Under the pieces are notes generated by a model that had not been told where the DNA came from, made no database searches, and saw only the letters and a list, made by a program, of their open reading frames with translations. 64,000 bases of DNA from Treponema phagedenis (GTDB lineage Bacteria > Spirochaetota > Spirochaetia > Treponematales > Treponemataceae). Of the stretch, positions 10,534 to 20,788 are shown piece by piece. The number at the start of each line of letters is the position of its first letter. The stretch's first letter is position 1. The position numbers were made by a program, and so were the translations under genes. The stretch lies in the NCBI RefSeq assembly GCF_008153345.1, contig NZ_CP042818.1:1922001-1986000 (forward strand). Direction: 5' to 3'.

Positions 10534-11428
10534 ATTGGGAAAAGGCATTGATGCGCTTATGGAAGATCCTTCAGTTATGGCGGATTTTGACGGTAGCACA
10601 GGACAATCAGCAGCCGGCGATGAGGTTATAAAACTTGACCCTGAATTGCTAAAACCGAACCCGTTTCAACCTCGAAAAACATTCAATCAGGAAAATTTAC
10701 GGGAATTGGCGGATTCTATTCGAGAACATGGGATAATTCAGCCTATTATTGCAGGAAAAAATGCCGAGGGAGAGTTTTTTATTATTGCAGGCGAACGCCG
10801 TACGCGCGCATCTATTCTTGCAGGTTTAAAAGAAGTCCCTGTTGTTTTGCGTGAATTTGATAATGCACAAAAACTTGAAGTTGCCCTTATAGAAAATATT
10901 CAGCGAGAAGACTTAAATCCGATTGAAGAAGCGCTTGCCTATCAGTCTATCATGCAAATGAATCAGATTAATCAGGAAGAAACGGCAAAAAAAATCGGAA
11001 AAAGCCGCTCCACTGTTGCAAATGCGTTGCGCTTACTCAAACTCCCTGAAGAAATGCAAAATGCTATTGAAGACGGAAGAATTACCGCAGGACATGCACG
11101 GGCGATTCTCTCATTGGTTAACCCCGCCGACATGCAAATACTTTTTAATAGAATTACCTCATCGAATCTTTCTGTTCGCGATGCGGAAAATCAAGCTGCC
11201 GTTTTAAACAAGGGAGGTCGAATAGCAAAAAAAGAAACCGCAGATTCTTTTATTGACAGCCCTAAGGAAAGCGGATTTTCAGAAATAAAACACTTGGAAC
11301 AACAGCTTATTGATGCGCTCGGCACAAAGGTACAGATAAAGGGAGATATTGAAAAAGGAGTTATTTACATATCGTATTTCACTCGCGATGATCTTGACAG
11401 CATTTACGAAAAACTGAGTTCCGAGTAA
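10517..11428 (+). CDS. parB: chromosome partitioning protein ParB/Spo0J
   Basis: 303 aa with a GTG start inside the end of parA (17-nt overlap, translational coupling). The ParB CTPase domain shows NPFQPRKTF, GERRTRASILAG and ENIQREDLNPIEEA. A helix-turn-helix follows (QEETAKKIGKSRSTVANALRL). The C-terminal dimerisation part is present. It loads on parS sites near the origin; no parS (TGTTTCACGTGAAACA type) was noticed in the window. Confidence 0.95.
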   Translation: MAKKSKLGKGIDALMEDPSVMADFDGSTGQSAAGDEVIKLDPELLKPNPFQPRKTFNQENLRELADSIREHGIIQPIIAGKNAEGEFFIIAGERRTRASILAGLKEVPVVLREFDNAQKLEVALIENIQREDLNPIEEALAYQSIMQMNQINQEETAKKIGKSRSTVANALRLLKLPEEMQNAIEDGRITAGHARAILSLVNPADMQILFNRITSSNLSVRDAENQAAVLNKGGRIAKKETADSFIDSPKESGFSEIKHLEQQLIDALGTKVQIKGDIEKGVIYISYFTRDDLDSIYEKLSSE

Positions 11429-11520
11429 AATATTCCGTAATTGAATAATCAAATTACAAAAGTTTTAAATTCTAACCGCCTTTGAACGGTATTATTTTCT
11501 CATCATTGTACGTAAATTCC

Positions 11521-11549
11521 TTGCGTATTCATACAAGAATCGATATAAT
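11521..11549 (+). promoter_or_regulatory. promoter of the Fur-family gene
   Basis: TTGCGT (11521-11526), 17-nt spacer, TATAAT (11544-11549). The ATG at 11557 follows after 7 nt. Confidence 0.6.
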
Positions 11550-11556
11550 TGTGGAT

Positions 11557-11997
11557 ATGGAAGGTTCTACACTCTCAAATAAAAAGCTGAGGAAAACAAA
11601 GGCGAGAAGAAAAATTCTTTCTTTGTTTATGACAGAAGGTATTATTAAAACAGCCGAAGAAGTATATGCGCTTTGCTCTGCGGAAATGGCAATAAATCTT
11701 TCTACCGTGTATCGAACCCTTAATACCTTAGCTGAATCAGGGATTCTTATCAAAAGTATTCGTCAAGACGGTACCGCCTGCTTTCAGCGTCCTTGCACAA
11801 ACGAGGCGCACCACCATCACTTAGTTTGTGTGGAGTGCAGAACAATGGTAGATATTGACGATTGTCCGATCACTGAAATAGAAAACAAAATAAGCAAAGA
11901 AACCGGTTTTTTAATTACCGGACATACGGTGGAATTAAGCGGACTCTGTCCAGATTGCCTACAGCGTAAAAAAAATCAAACGCCGATAACAAAATAA
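11557..11997 (+). CDS. Fur-family metalloregulator
   Basis: 146 aa from ATG 11557; the frame is open to 11482, but the promoter -10 sits at 11544-11549, so the longer start is excluded and the mRNA is probably leaderless. The winged-helix N-terminus contains NLSTVYRTLNTLAESGI (recognition helix). The C-terminal metal part has HHHH next to CVECRTMVDI and a second CPDC, the structural zinc CxxC pairs. It may be Fur, Zur or PerR; the sequence alone does not say which metal. It follows parB by about 130 nt. Confidence 0.88.
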   Translation: MEGSTLSNKKLRKTKARRKILSLFMTEGIIKTAEEVYALCSAEMAINLSTVYRTLNTLAESGILIKSIRQDGTACFQRPCTNEAHHHHLVCVECRTMVDIDDCPITEIENKISKETGFLITGHTVELSGLCPDCLQRKKNQTPITK

Positions 11998-12049
11998 GCT
12001 AGACAAATTGCAGCAAACAACGGCGATACCCTGACATCCATATCAAACA

Positions 12050-12336
12050 CTAGTACAGCGTTTTTTTAATACGTCAATTATTTTTTTTAATGCATTTTAT
12101 ACAAATCGTAAAAAATTTTATAAAAAGAGTTCGACACAACGGTTTCATTTTGACGTCCTTGTCAAAATGAAACCTGCGAGTTTTAAAGCTTTACGAATAG
12201 TCTTGCTTTAAAACGTCGCTTCTGTTTGGAACCACCGCCGTCCGTGGCGGTTAGTACAGGGATGTTGAATCTGTACGCCGGTATTGATAACGCCTCGGTT
12301 AGTACATGGTAACTTAATTACAAAATGTCATAGTAG
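12050..12336. repeat. composite hairpin MITE, 287 bp
   Basis: Left end CTAGTACAGCGTTTTTTTAA at 12050; right end near AATGTCATAGTAG at 12336. Internal hairpins include a CATTTTGAC stem with a GTCCTT loop, a GTTTTAAAGC/GCTTTAAAAC hairpin and an ACCGCC stem with a GTCCGT loop. It lies in the fur-gap intergenic region; 12337-12542 shows no gene. Confidence 0.8.
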
Positions 12337-12542
12337 TTTCCGCAAGACTGTTTAAAAATAAACCTGGATTAAGAGAAAAATTTGAACTGCAACGTGAAGT
12401 AGCATGAAACATAATAAAATATACTGTATGAAAAATCAGACGTGTTAAAAAACAGTGAATTATAATAGGAATTATTTATAACGCTTCTATGGTTGTATGA
12501 TTTACTATACAATAGCAAATATAGATGCTTATCCTGTATCAT

Positions 12543-12584
12543 AAAAAAGCCCTTTACGAGCTTTTACGCGCGCAAAGGGCTTTT
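12543..12584 (-). terminator. rho-independent terminator of gap
   Basis: Stem AAAAGCCCTTT (12545-12555) / AAAGGGCTTTT (12574-12584), loop 18 nt. On the minus strand it is followed by a T run, 20 nt after the gap stop codon. It may work in both directions. Confidence 0.8.
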
Positions 12585-12603
12585 AAGAAAAATTATGTAA
12601 ACT

Positions 12604-13659
<1,056 letters not shown>

Positions 13660-13691
13660 TTACAATCTCCTTAATCTATAAATATATCTAT

Positions 13692-13720
13692 AATGTATAC
13701 GAAAACCGCCAAACAGTCAA
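13692..13720 (-). promoter_or_regulatory. promoter of gap
   Basis: Minus strand TTGACT (13715-13720), 17-nt spacer, TACATT (13692-13697). The ATG is 35 nt further and has a good ribosome site. Confidence 0.55.
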
Positions 13721-14041
13721 GAAGAGAAGGATGTACTGTCAAAAAAATGTCTAATTTAGGCATAAAAAGCTTAATAGTTTGTGAGTAATGCCAGAAAAGC
13801 ATGTAAAAACTTTTGATATCCGTCACCGAGTAAATTGCCCTTACTCGGGTTTTACAGAATCCTTTGTTCAATCGCAGCAGAGTTTGTTTCTGCTGACATT
13901 TAAAACGTCTGCTCATTTTATCCGACAATAACGACAGGCGTTTATCAATGCTGCTGTCTTTTTTCCCAGTAGCTCTTTATCAAAACAAGTTCTCTTTTAT
14001 AAAAAAATCTTTATATGCGGTGCATCCCCATCCGTATTTTC
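13721..14041. other. intergenic region without a recognisable gene
   Basis: About 320 nt between the gap promoter and the next MITE. The only structure seen is a hairpin CCGAGTAA (13826-13833) / TTACTCGG (13841-13848) followed by GTTTTAC, a possible weak terminator on the plus strand. Open frames here are short and not convincing. Confidence 0.5.
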
Positions 14042-14675
14042 GTAGTATAATGTTTTGTAATTAACTTCCGGTTATATAAATTGGAGCACTAACAATAAGG
14101 GACTGCGGATTTAAACATTCCTATAGCAAATTACCCACCGTTGTAAAATTCCAAACGATGTTTTGCCTGATACCCCAGCGTAAGCAGGCAAAACTCGTAG
14201 GCGAACCAAAGGCAGCAATTCCAAGGTTCGCCCTTGCTCAATTCCAAGCGATGTTTAAAAGCATCAGCACAAAACTGTAAAATTGAAGCTTTAAAACTCG
14301 CAAGGCATAATTTTGCTACGGACGGCAAAACTCAGAACGGGCACGGACGCCCGTGGTTTCAAACAGCAGCGACGTTTTAAAGCAAAACTATTTGCAAAGC
14401 TTTAAAACTCGTAGGTTAAGTTTTGCCACGGACGTCAAAACTCAGAACGGGCACGGACGCCCGTGGTTCCAAGCAGAATTGAGTTTGAAAACTACCACAG
14501 CTATATAAACAGGAGTTTTCAAACTCATAGGTTTCATTTTGCCACGGATGGCAAAATGAAACCGTTGTGTCGGACTCTTTTTTATAACAGGAAGCTTTAA
14601 AACTCGCAAGGCATAATTTTGCCATTTTTGTAAGATGTATTAAAAAACGGGATAGAGTTATTAAAAAAACGCTCG
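14042..14675. repeat. long composite hairpin MITE, about 630 bp
   Basis: Left terminus TAGTATAATGTTTTGTAATT at 14042. Right terminus TTATTAAAAAAACGC near 14675. At least seven different hairpins lie in a row, including ACGGGC/GCCCGT with an ACGGAC loop (14447-14464), a 14-bp stem with an ACGGAT loop (14530-14563) and a 13-bp GAGTTTGAAAACT stem (14481-14526). It is the largest copy in the window. Confidence 0.8.
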
Positions 14676-14696
14676 CCCGGTCAGTATTTTCTACCT

Positions 14697-14726
14697 TTGA
14701 CAGAATTACAATAGATATGCTATGAT
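14697..14726 (+). promoter_or_regulatory. promoter of the envelope operon
   Basis: Perfect -35 TTGACA (14697-14702), 18-nt spacer, TATGAT (14721-14726). The GTG start codon follows after 6 nt. Confidence 0.65.
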
Positions 14727-14732
14727 GCCTAA

Positions 14733-15788
14733 GTGAAAACGTTCAAATTTTTGATTTTTTCAGCCGGCGTATTTTTTTTGTGTATAGCTTGTAATGCTTC
14801 ATCCGATACTTATTTATATGAGGGCCTTAAAAAACACAGGGATGAGCAAATACAGCTTGTCAACTTGCTTGAAACGGAAACAAACGAATCAATGCGATTT
14901 GCACTAATTGATAAAATTGCCGCAAATTTACGGCAGGAAAAACAGTATAAAACCCTAACGGTTTTTCTTGGAAATATTATCAACACCGATCAGAAAAATC
15001 CGTATACCGCATACTGGCTTCTAATGCTTGGATATTGCTATCAGGAGCAAAACATGCCGGAAATTGCCGCCTGCTATTTTGAGCGGATTATTCAAAATTA
15101 TCATGATATTGAAATTCAGGAAAAATCAATTCATTTACTGTGTTTACAAAATTTAATAAAGCTTTCAAAAGATCCACTCAGGCAGGTCAATTATTATTCT
15201 CGACTTTTATCAGAATTTTACACTTCAATTGATCCTGCGTATGCGTATTTTATGCTGGGGCGCGCTTATGAAGGCTTGGGTGAATGGCAGGCGGCTATCC
15301 AAACCTATACACAGTTTTTAAGTTTAAAACGCTACGATGTTATTATCCAGGGAATTCCGGATTCTTTCGGATATGCAAGTAAAATTGTTAATTATAATGC
15401 GGCGGCTTCTTCTAAAAACTGGACTTTTGCCTCCCTCGATGATTTAGTGAAAACGATTACCGCAGCAATTCATAAAGGAGCGCCAAATACTTTGGAAAAT
15501 TATCGCTCAAAGGTTGATTTTTTTGCAATGTCTTGGAAGCAGGAGCAGGCGGAAAAACAGGAGCAGCCATATTTTAATCTTGAGAGTTTTATGGCGGGCA
15601 GAAGAATCAGAGTGGCTTCATCTCTTGATCCTTCATCCACTCCTTATGAAGCATATCTTCGAACCTCGGGGTGGAATCAGTATATCAGCACTTGGTATCT
15701 TTGTTTTAAAAAAATTAACTTTCCCCCCAATCCTGATATTCATGATCGATGGGAGTGGGCGGGAGTATATTATGGAGAGAAACAATGA
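14733..15788 (+). CDS. TPR-type lipoprotein, first gene of the envelope operon
   Basis: 351 aa with a GTG start. It has a lipoprotein signal (MKTFKFLIFSAGVFFLCIAC, lipidated Cys 20). The body is helical with tetratricopeptide-like pairs such as YTAYWLLMLGYCYQEQ and AYAYFMLGRAYEGLGEWQAA. No catalytic motif is visible; TPR lipoproteins usually act as scaffolds in envelope complexes. The next gene overlaps by 4 nt. The order TPR protein, LysM transglycosylase, OmpA resembles a T. pallidum envelope cluster. No ribosome site precedes the start, consistent with a leaderless message. Confidence 0.85.
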   Translation: MKTFKFLIFSAGVFFLCIACNASSDTYLYEGLKKHRDEQIQLVNLLETETNESMRFALIDKIAANLRQEKQYKTLTVFLGNIINTDQKNPYTAYWLLMLGYCYQEQNMPEIAACYFERIIQNYHDIEIQEKSIHLLCLQNLIKLSKDPLRQVNYYSRLLSEFYTSIDPAYAYFMLGRAYEGLGEWQAAIQTYTQFLSLKRYDVIIQGIPDSFGYASKIVNYNAAASSKNWTFASLDDLVKTITAAIHKGAPNTLENYRSKVDFFAMSWKQEQAEKQEQPYFNLESFMAGRRIRVASSLDPSSTPYEAYLRTSGWNQYISTWYLCFKKINFPPNPDIHDRWEWAGVYYGEKQ

Positions 15789-17080
15789 GAAAAAAAATCG
15801 GCTTTTATGCTTTTTTACTTATTCATTTATTTGGTTTTTCTTCACTTAGCCCTTCGATACAGAATAGAGACAGACAGCCGCCTGAAGGCTTTTTTGCTGC
15901 GGTGGGTATTCTAAAAAGTACTCAAATTAATTCCCTGTTCAACGGTCCGCTTTTATTGGTTTCCAATCCTTTAATTGAGCGATTTAAAAAGCAGTACACA
16001 ACTGAAGGCGGCTTACGATACTTATCGTCAATTATGCAGCGCTCTTCCCCGTATCGTAATTTTATTATCGAAGAATTAGCACAGGCAAATCTCCCCCCTG
16101 AACTACTGTTTTTGCCGGTTATAGAATCGGGGTTTTCAGAAAAAGCAGTGTCAAAATCTGGTGCGGTAGGAATTTGGCAATTTATGCGCAATAGTATTGG
16201 AGGATATGATATTCATATCAATGACTGGATGGATGAGCGGAGAGATCCGTGGAAAACAAGTATTGCGGCAATTAAAAAACTGAAGTGGAATTATGAGCAG
16301 CTGCGAGATTGGCCGCTTGCCTTAGCCGCCTATAATTGTGGAATGGGGGCGATCAATAAGGCAATAAAAAAAGCCGGACAGGCGGATTACTGGTATCTTT
16401 GCGAAAAAGGTTTTCTTAAACGAGAGACAGTATTGTATGTGCCGAAGTTTTTAGCTATTGCGGAAATTCTTTCGCGCAGTTCCGAGTATGGAATTGATTG
16501 GGGGGATCCTACAATACATCCTGAAACCACTACAATCACGGTAAAGCGGGCAATTGATGTTGTAATGCTTGCGGAAAAAATCGGGGCTGATGCGAATGAC
16601 TTAAAAAAAATTAACCCTTCATTAAAACACGCAATCACCCCGCCGAATACTAAGTACCCCTTGCGCATTCCCGTTGCATATGAGCAAGCGACAAAACAAC
16701 TTCTTAATAATAAAAGCTCTATTCTCATTAAATATTATCTTTATAAAATTCGCTCAGGCGATACCCTGTATGCACTTGCAAATCATTATGGCGTAAGTGT
16801 TGACAGTATTATCAATTATAATAAAGGCTTAAAACCGAGTGCTTTGCGCCTTGGCCAAACCATTGTTATTCCCGCATTAAAAACAGTGCATGAGTATCGG
16901 GGTAAAAACCCAAGCGAAAATATTGATTTTAGCGGAAAATATGTGGTACGCAAGGGAGATACCCTTTGGTCAATTGCTTTAGCGTATAATGTGCAAGTGG
17001 AAACCTTAGCCGAAAAAAACAAGCTGTCGGTGAATTCAATTCTTTCATTAGGAAAGGTCTTAAATGTGCCGATACAATAA
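15785..17080 (+). CDS. LysM-containing lytic transglycosylase (MltD-like)
   Basis: 431 aa from ATG 15785, overlapping the previous stop (ATGA); AGAGA precedes it. A hydrophobic signal segment starts the protein. The SLT domain shows LLFLPVIESGFSEKAVSKSG (catalytic Glu in ESGF), GIWQFM and ALAAYNCGMGAINKAIKKAG. Two LysM repeats follow (KIRSGDTLYALANHYGVS and VRKGDTLWSIALAYNVQ). It cleaves peptidoglycan glycan strands to 1,6-anhydro products in the periplasm and binds the wall through LysM. Confidence 0.95.
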   Translation: MRKKIGFYAFLLIHLFGFSSLSPSIQNRDRQPPEGFFAAVGILKSTQINSLFNGPLLLVSNPLIERFKKQYTTEGGLRYLSSIMQRSSPYRNFIIEELAQANLPPELLFLPVIESGFSEKAVSKSGAVGIWQFMRNSIGGYDIHINDWMDERRDPWKTSIAAIKKLKWNYEQLRDWPLALAAYNCGMGAINKAIKKAGQADYWYLCEKGFLKRETVLYVPKFLAIAEILSRSSEYGIDWGDPTIHPETTTITVKRAIDVVMLAEKIGADANDLKKINPSLKHAITPPNTKYPLRIPVAYEQATKQLLNNKSSILIKYYLYKIRSGDTLYALANHYGVSVDSIINYNKGLKPSALRLGQTIVIPALKTVHEYRGKNPSENIDFSGKYVVRKGDTLWSIALAYNVQVETLAEKNKLSVNSILSLGKVLNVPIQ

Positions 17081-17168
17081 TTGTAAATACAGACACAATC
17101 GGAAATTTTCTAAAACTCGGATTAAATTTTGGAATCTCCCGATTTATTTTTAAAGATAAGGCATAAAA

Positions 17169-18482
17169 ATGAAAAAAAAATATAATTTCTTTTTAGTTAT
17201 CGTATCCTTCTTTTTATTTTCAACCTTTGCCGAAGAGGATGCAATCGGTGCAACGGTTGTACAGGATTGGGAAAACACTACCATAGATTCTAAAATAAGT
17301 TTAGATATCAATAAAGAAGCGCTTCATCTTCCGGCAGATAGAAACACCGCCCTTGCCCGTATACACCAAGAATCTCCCAGACTTATGAAAGACGTATATC
17401 TTTCCGTCCTTGTCGATTCCTCAAATCGTATGGGAGATTACCTTGCGGAAAAACAAATTACCATGAATGATATCAATAAACTTATTGAAGAGGGGACGGA
17501 AACGCCGGCAGCTTTTTCGCAAGATTTGAAAGATTTAACGCTGTATCATCAGGCGAAGCTTGGAAAAGCGGGTGAGCTTTTTGTTAAACATTCCGTTCCA
17601 TATAAACCAGCAGTGCCTCCTTCTTCCACTGTAAGCAAGGTGTACTCAGGGATTCTCATTGATGCACGGGGAAATTTGCCTGTCCACGGAGAGTATGAAA
17701 CGGAAACCTTACAACCCTGTCTTTTTCCGAAAGTTTGGGACACAGATATGAATCTTATTTATGAAAAAAACATGGTATTGCCCGCTATTGCAAAAAAACA
17801 GGGAATTATCAGGTATGCATCTGCACTGAATGAAAAAGACTATCGGGATATTATTGGCGTAAATCCTTTGCGTATTGTTGCGCGCGGCGTTTTCGGGCAA
17901 AACAGGACAGATCCGATCATTGCCGGCAGCGATGCGGCACAAATCCTTGCAAAGCCGGAAAACCTCAAACTTTTGGAAGAGGGAAAACTTATTATTATCT
18001 GCAATAAAGAAAATTTACGCACCAGCCTCCCCTATCCGCTGCCGGATGAGAATTTTTATTTTGCGTATCATAATATAAAGAAAATGTTTTCTAAAGAAAC
18101 GCCTGACAGCATCAATATGCGACCGGGAATTAATACAATAAAAATAACCATGTATGATATTCGTTTTATTGCAGACTCTCCTGAAATTTTACCCGAAGAA
18201 AAAGGACGCGTTGACATTATTGCCAGAGCGCTTAGAGCAATGGGGCCTTATACGAAATTTTTAATCGAAGGACATACTGCGGATATCAATCAACCGAAAA
18301 ATCAATTAGTCCTTTCAGTTGCTCGAGCGGATAAAATAGCGGAAGAACTTGCAAAACGCGGTATTGATGCTTCCAGAATGACCACCGCAGGATACGGCGG
18401 CACAAGACCTATTGCTCCGAATGATACATCGCCAAATAGGGCAAAAAACAGGCGCGTTGAAATTACTATTATGCGTGATTAA
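17169..18482 (+). CDS. OmpA-family peptidoglycan-binding envelope protein
   Basis: 437 aa. The N-terminal signal peptide is MKKKYNFFLVIVSFFLFSTF followed by AEED. The middle region has no motif I recognise. The C-terminal OmpA domain (about residues 350-437) has LIEGHTAD, LSVARADKIAEELAKRGID and NRAKNRRVEITI, the residues that hold diaminopimelate or ornithine of peptidoglycan. Overall resemblance is to treponemal OmpA-like proteins such as Tp0624. It lies 88 nt after the transglycosylase, probably in one operon. Confidence 0.9.
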   Translation: MKKKYNFFLVIVSFFLFSTFAEEDAIGATVVQDWENTTIDSKISLDINKEALHLPADRNTALARIHQESPRLMKDVYLSVLVDSSNRMGDYLAEKQITMNDINKLIEEGTETPAAFSQDLKDLTLYHQAKLGKAGELFVKHSVPYKPAVPPSSTVSKVYSGILIDARGNLPVHGEYETETLQPCLFPKVWDTDMNLIYEKNMVLPAIAKKQGIIRYASALNEKDYRDIIGVNPLRIVARGVFGQNRTDPIIAGSDAAQILAKPENLKLLEEGKLIIICNKENLRTSLPYPLPDENFYFAYHNIKKMFSKETPDSINMRPGINTIKITMYDIRFIADSPEILPEEKGRVDIIARALRAMGPYTKFLIEGHTADINQPKNQLVLSVARADKIAEELAKRGIDASRMTTAGYGGTRPIAPNDTSPNRAKNRRVEITIMRD

Positions 18483-18590
18483 CCATCGATACAATAAACA
18501 CAATAAACCCGAAGGCTTGTAACTCTTTTTACCAGTCTCTTGTTGATTATGTAAGAATTTATAAAATTAATTATGACACTTGGAGGAAGA

Positions 18591-19280
18591 ATGAAAAATT
18601 GCATCAGAATATTCGGGAGCACTCTCGTGATATTGTTGTTCTTTTCTTGTATGACTGTACCGAAAGAATCAAGCGTTCCGGAAAATTTAACTCCGGCGGA
18701 GCTGAACTTGCGCGCCCAGGAAGCTTATGATATCGGCAACAAAAGAGCAGCTCTTTTTTATTATAATTTAATTCTAAAGCGTTTCTGCGATGACGAATCT
18801 ATTTGCATAGGGGCTGATTTTGAAATTGCACATATTCGGTTAAAGCAAAAAAAATGGCAGGAAGCATATATGCGGTTACAGTATGTTTTAAACCAATATG
18901 AGGGAGCGGGTTCATCCCGTCTTCCGCCAGAATTTTATAAACTTGCTTTAATAGATATGAAACGAGTAGAAAAAAAAGTACAAGGAGAAAATACCGAAAA
19001 AGCTGTCGAAGAATATATTGCAAAACGCAATGAAGAGCGGCAAAAATTAATTGAAGAGAAAAACAGGAACGCTCAAGAATCAACGGATAAACTAATACAG
19101 GAGCTTGAACAAACTCAGTTTCAATCCGAACCGACAAAGGAGTTACCTCCTGAGTCCAAACAGGAACTAAACCCTGAACAAAAAAAGCAATCGGATTCTA
19201 AACAAACACAGGAATTAAACCCTGAGTCAGAATCAAAATCGCAACTGAAGGCTGAACCTCAGCCTAAAAAGAAAAACTAA
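18591..19280 (+). CDS. lipoprotein with TPR-like region and charged tail
   Basis: 229 aa. The start at 18591 is preferred to 18573 because GGAGGA lies 8 nt upstream and the lipoprotein signal (MKNCIRIFGSTLVILLFFSC) begins there. Residues 35-130 form TPR-like helices (AQEAYDIGNKRAALFYYNLI). The last 80 residues are rich in Gln, Glu, Lys and Pro with short repeats (QELNPE, SKQTQELNPE), likely unstructured and possibly spanning the wall. Function unknown. It lies 108 nt after the OmpA gene and is probably part of that envelope cluster. Confidence 0.8.
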   Translation: MKNCIRIFGSTLVILLFFSCMTVPKESSVPENLTPAELNLRAQEAYDIGNKRAALFYYNLILKRFCDDESICIGADFEIAHIRLKQKKWQEAYMRLQYVLNQYEGAGSSRLPPEFYKLALIDMKRVEKKVQGENTEKAVEEYIAKRNEERQKLIEEKNRNAQESTDKLIQELEQTQFQSEPTKELPPESKQELNPEQKKQSDSKQTQELNPESESKSQLKAEPQPKKKN

Positions 19281-19333
19281 AAAAATACACTAAAAATATG
19301 GCAAATCTTTTTTTTACTGCGATACTATACAGT

Positions 19334-20104
19334 ATGAAAAGATTTGCTTTTATTTTAACCGATGTACTTGCGGCATTTTATGCGAATCTGCTGTGTCCGC
19401 AGCAATGTGCGGTTTGCGGGGAAGATACTTTCCGCGCAATTCCCCTTTGCAAAAAATGTGCTGAGCGGTTGCTTTCCACTCAGCTGCAGTACCCGCTGGT
19501 GCATCCTGAGCTTTTTTGCGCCTGCTGCGGACGGGAGCTTATTTCAGAACAAGAATACTGTACTGCGTGCCATTCGGCAATCTTTGCAGCGGAAACATTT
19601 GTTTCTCCGATACAAAAGACATTCGCTCTTTTTCCCTATATCGGTTTAGGACAAAAACTTCTGCCTTTATGGAAAAATAAGGAAATACGCTCCTTTGCTC
19701 CGCTTTTTAGCAAGCTTATCGGAGAATTTATACAAACCGCACAAAGACTTTGTATGCTGCCTGCCGATATCGCTATTGTGCCGGTACCGCCCCGTCCGAA
19801 AAAATTACGTAAAAAAGGTTGGGATCAAATTGAAGACCTTGCGCGCAGACTTGAAGCAAGCGGTTTTAGTATAAACCGCTGCCTTACCCGAAAAGATGGA
19901 ACCGCACAAAAACAACTTTCACGAAAAGAGCGACAAACAAATCTTTCAGGGAAAATCGCCGTTGGCGGCAAAAAACGTATACCCGAAAAGCTTTTAATAA
20001 TTGACGACGTCATGACCACCGGCGCAACCCTCAACACCTGCGCGGAAGTGCTGAAAAACTCAGGCTGTAAAGAAATTTACGCGCTTTGCTTATTTTATGA
20101 CTAA
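19334..20104 (+). CDS. comF: ComF-family phosphoribosyltransferase-like protein
   Basis: 256 aa from ATG 19334; the frame is open to 19298. The N-terminus carries paired cysteines (CPQQCAVCG, CKKC, CACCG, CTAC) for zinc. The C-terminal PRT fold has PVPPRPKKLRKKGWDQ and the PRPP loop LLIIDDVMTTGATLNTC. ComF proteins take part in DNA uptake in competent bacteria, but in spirochaetes the role is unproven. GATACT (19321-19326) ends 7 nt before the ATG, but no good -35 is seen. Confidence 0.88.
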   Translation: MKRFAFILTDVLAAFYANLLCPQQCAVCGEDTFRAIPLCKKCAERLLSTQLQYPLVHPELFCACCGRELISEQEYCTACHSAIFAAETFVSPIQKTFALFPYIGLGQKLLPLWKNKEIRSFAPLFSKLIGEFIQTAQRLCMLPADIAIVPVPPRPKKLRKKGWDQIEDLARRLEASGFSINRCLTRKDGTAQKQLSRKERQTNLSGKIAVGGKKRIPEKLLIIDDVMTTGATLNTCAEVLKNSGCKEIYALCLFYD

Positions 20105-20157
20105 TACACTTTCTTCTGTATCTTCAGCGCTCAATTGTTTTGGCATACCGTCCTACC

Positions 20158-20622
20158 ATACCGTTTCGGTAATTAACTTGCTGTATGTGTTCAGAGTATT
20201 GACAAGAATGGCTTGCGGATTTAGGCATTCCTATGCTAAATTCCAAACGATGTTTTAAAGCAAGACTGTTTGCAAAGCTTTAAAACTCGTAGGCGAAGTT
20301 ACACTAAATTTTCAAAACTTCGCCCGTGCTCAATTCCAAACGATGTTTAAAAGCATCAATACAAAATTATAAAATTGAAGCTTTTAAACTCGTTGGCAAA
20401 GCGGAGGCAAATTATTAACGCTTTGCCCTATGGTAAGTTTACCCACCGTTGTCAAGCTCAGAACGGGCACAGATGCCCGTGGTTCCACGCAGACGGTTTA
20501 GTTTTTGACACGGACGTCAAAAACTAAACCGTTGTGTCGGACTCTTTTTTATAATTTTTTTTATGTTTGGTATTGGATGAATTAAAAAACAAATTAAAAA
20601 TATCAAAAAAAACGCTGAACTA
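20158..20622. repeat. composite hairpin MITE, gap comF-ABC operon
   Basis: Degraded left terminus CGTTTCGGTAATTAACTTG; right end ATCAAAAAAAACGCTGAACTA. Contains GTTTTAAAGC, TTTAAAAGC, ACGGGC (ACAGAT loop) and GTTTTTGAC (ACGGAC-type loop) hairpins, and the constant GTGTCGGACTCTTTTTTAT. It occupies most of the 684-nt gap; the rest (20623-20788) holds the operon promoter, with a -10 TATACT near 20749. Confidence 0.75.
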
Positions 20623-20788
20623 ATCTATCGCTTATTTTTATCTCTGTATACTTTGCAATTTTCCTTTAAATAGTTATTTTGTTTTACAATGATGCCTTTT
20701 CCTGTAAATAATTTTTAAATTTTTATCCCCTTTTTAAATTCCTATGCTATACTTTATGAAACGCTTACATAAGGAGAGGGCGGTGTAA

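Noticed and set aside
20755-20775. LacI/CcpA-type operator (TGAAACGCTTACA) before the ABC operon
   Set aside because: The half-sites do not match the consensus length and symmetry is poor.
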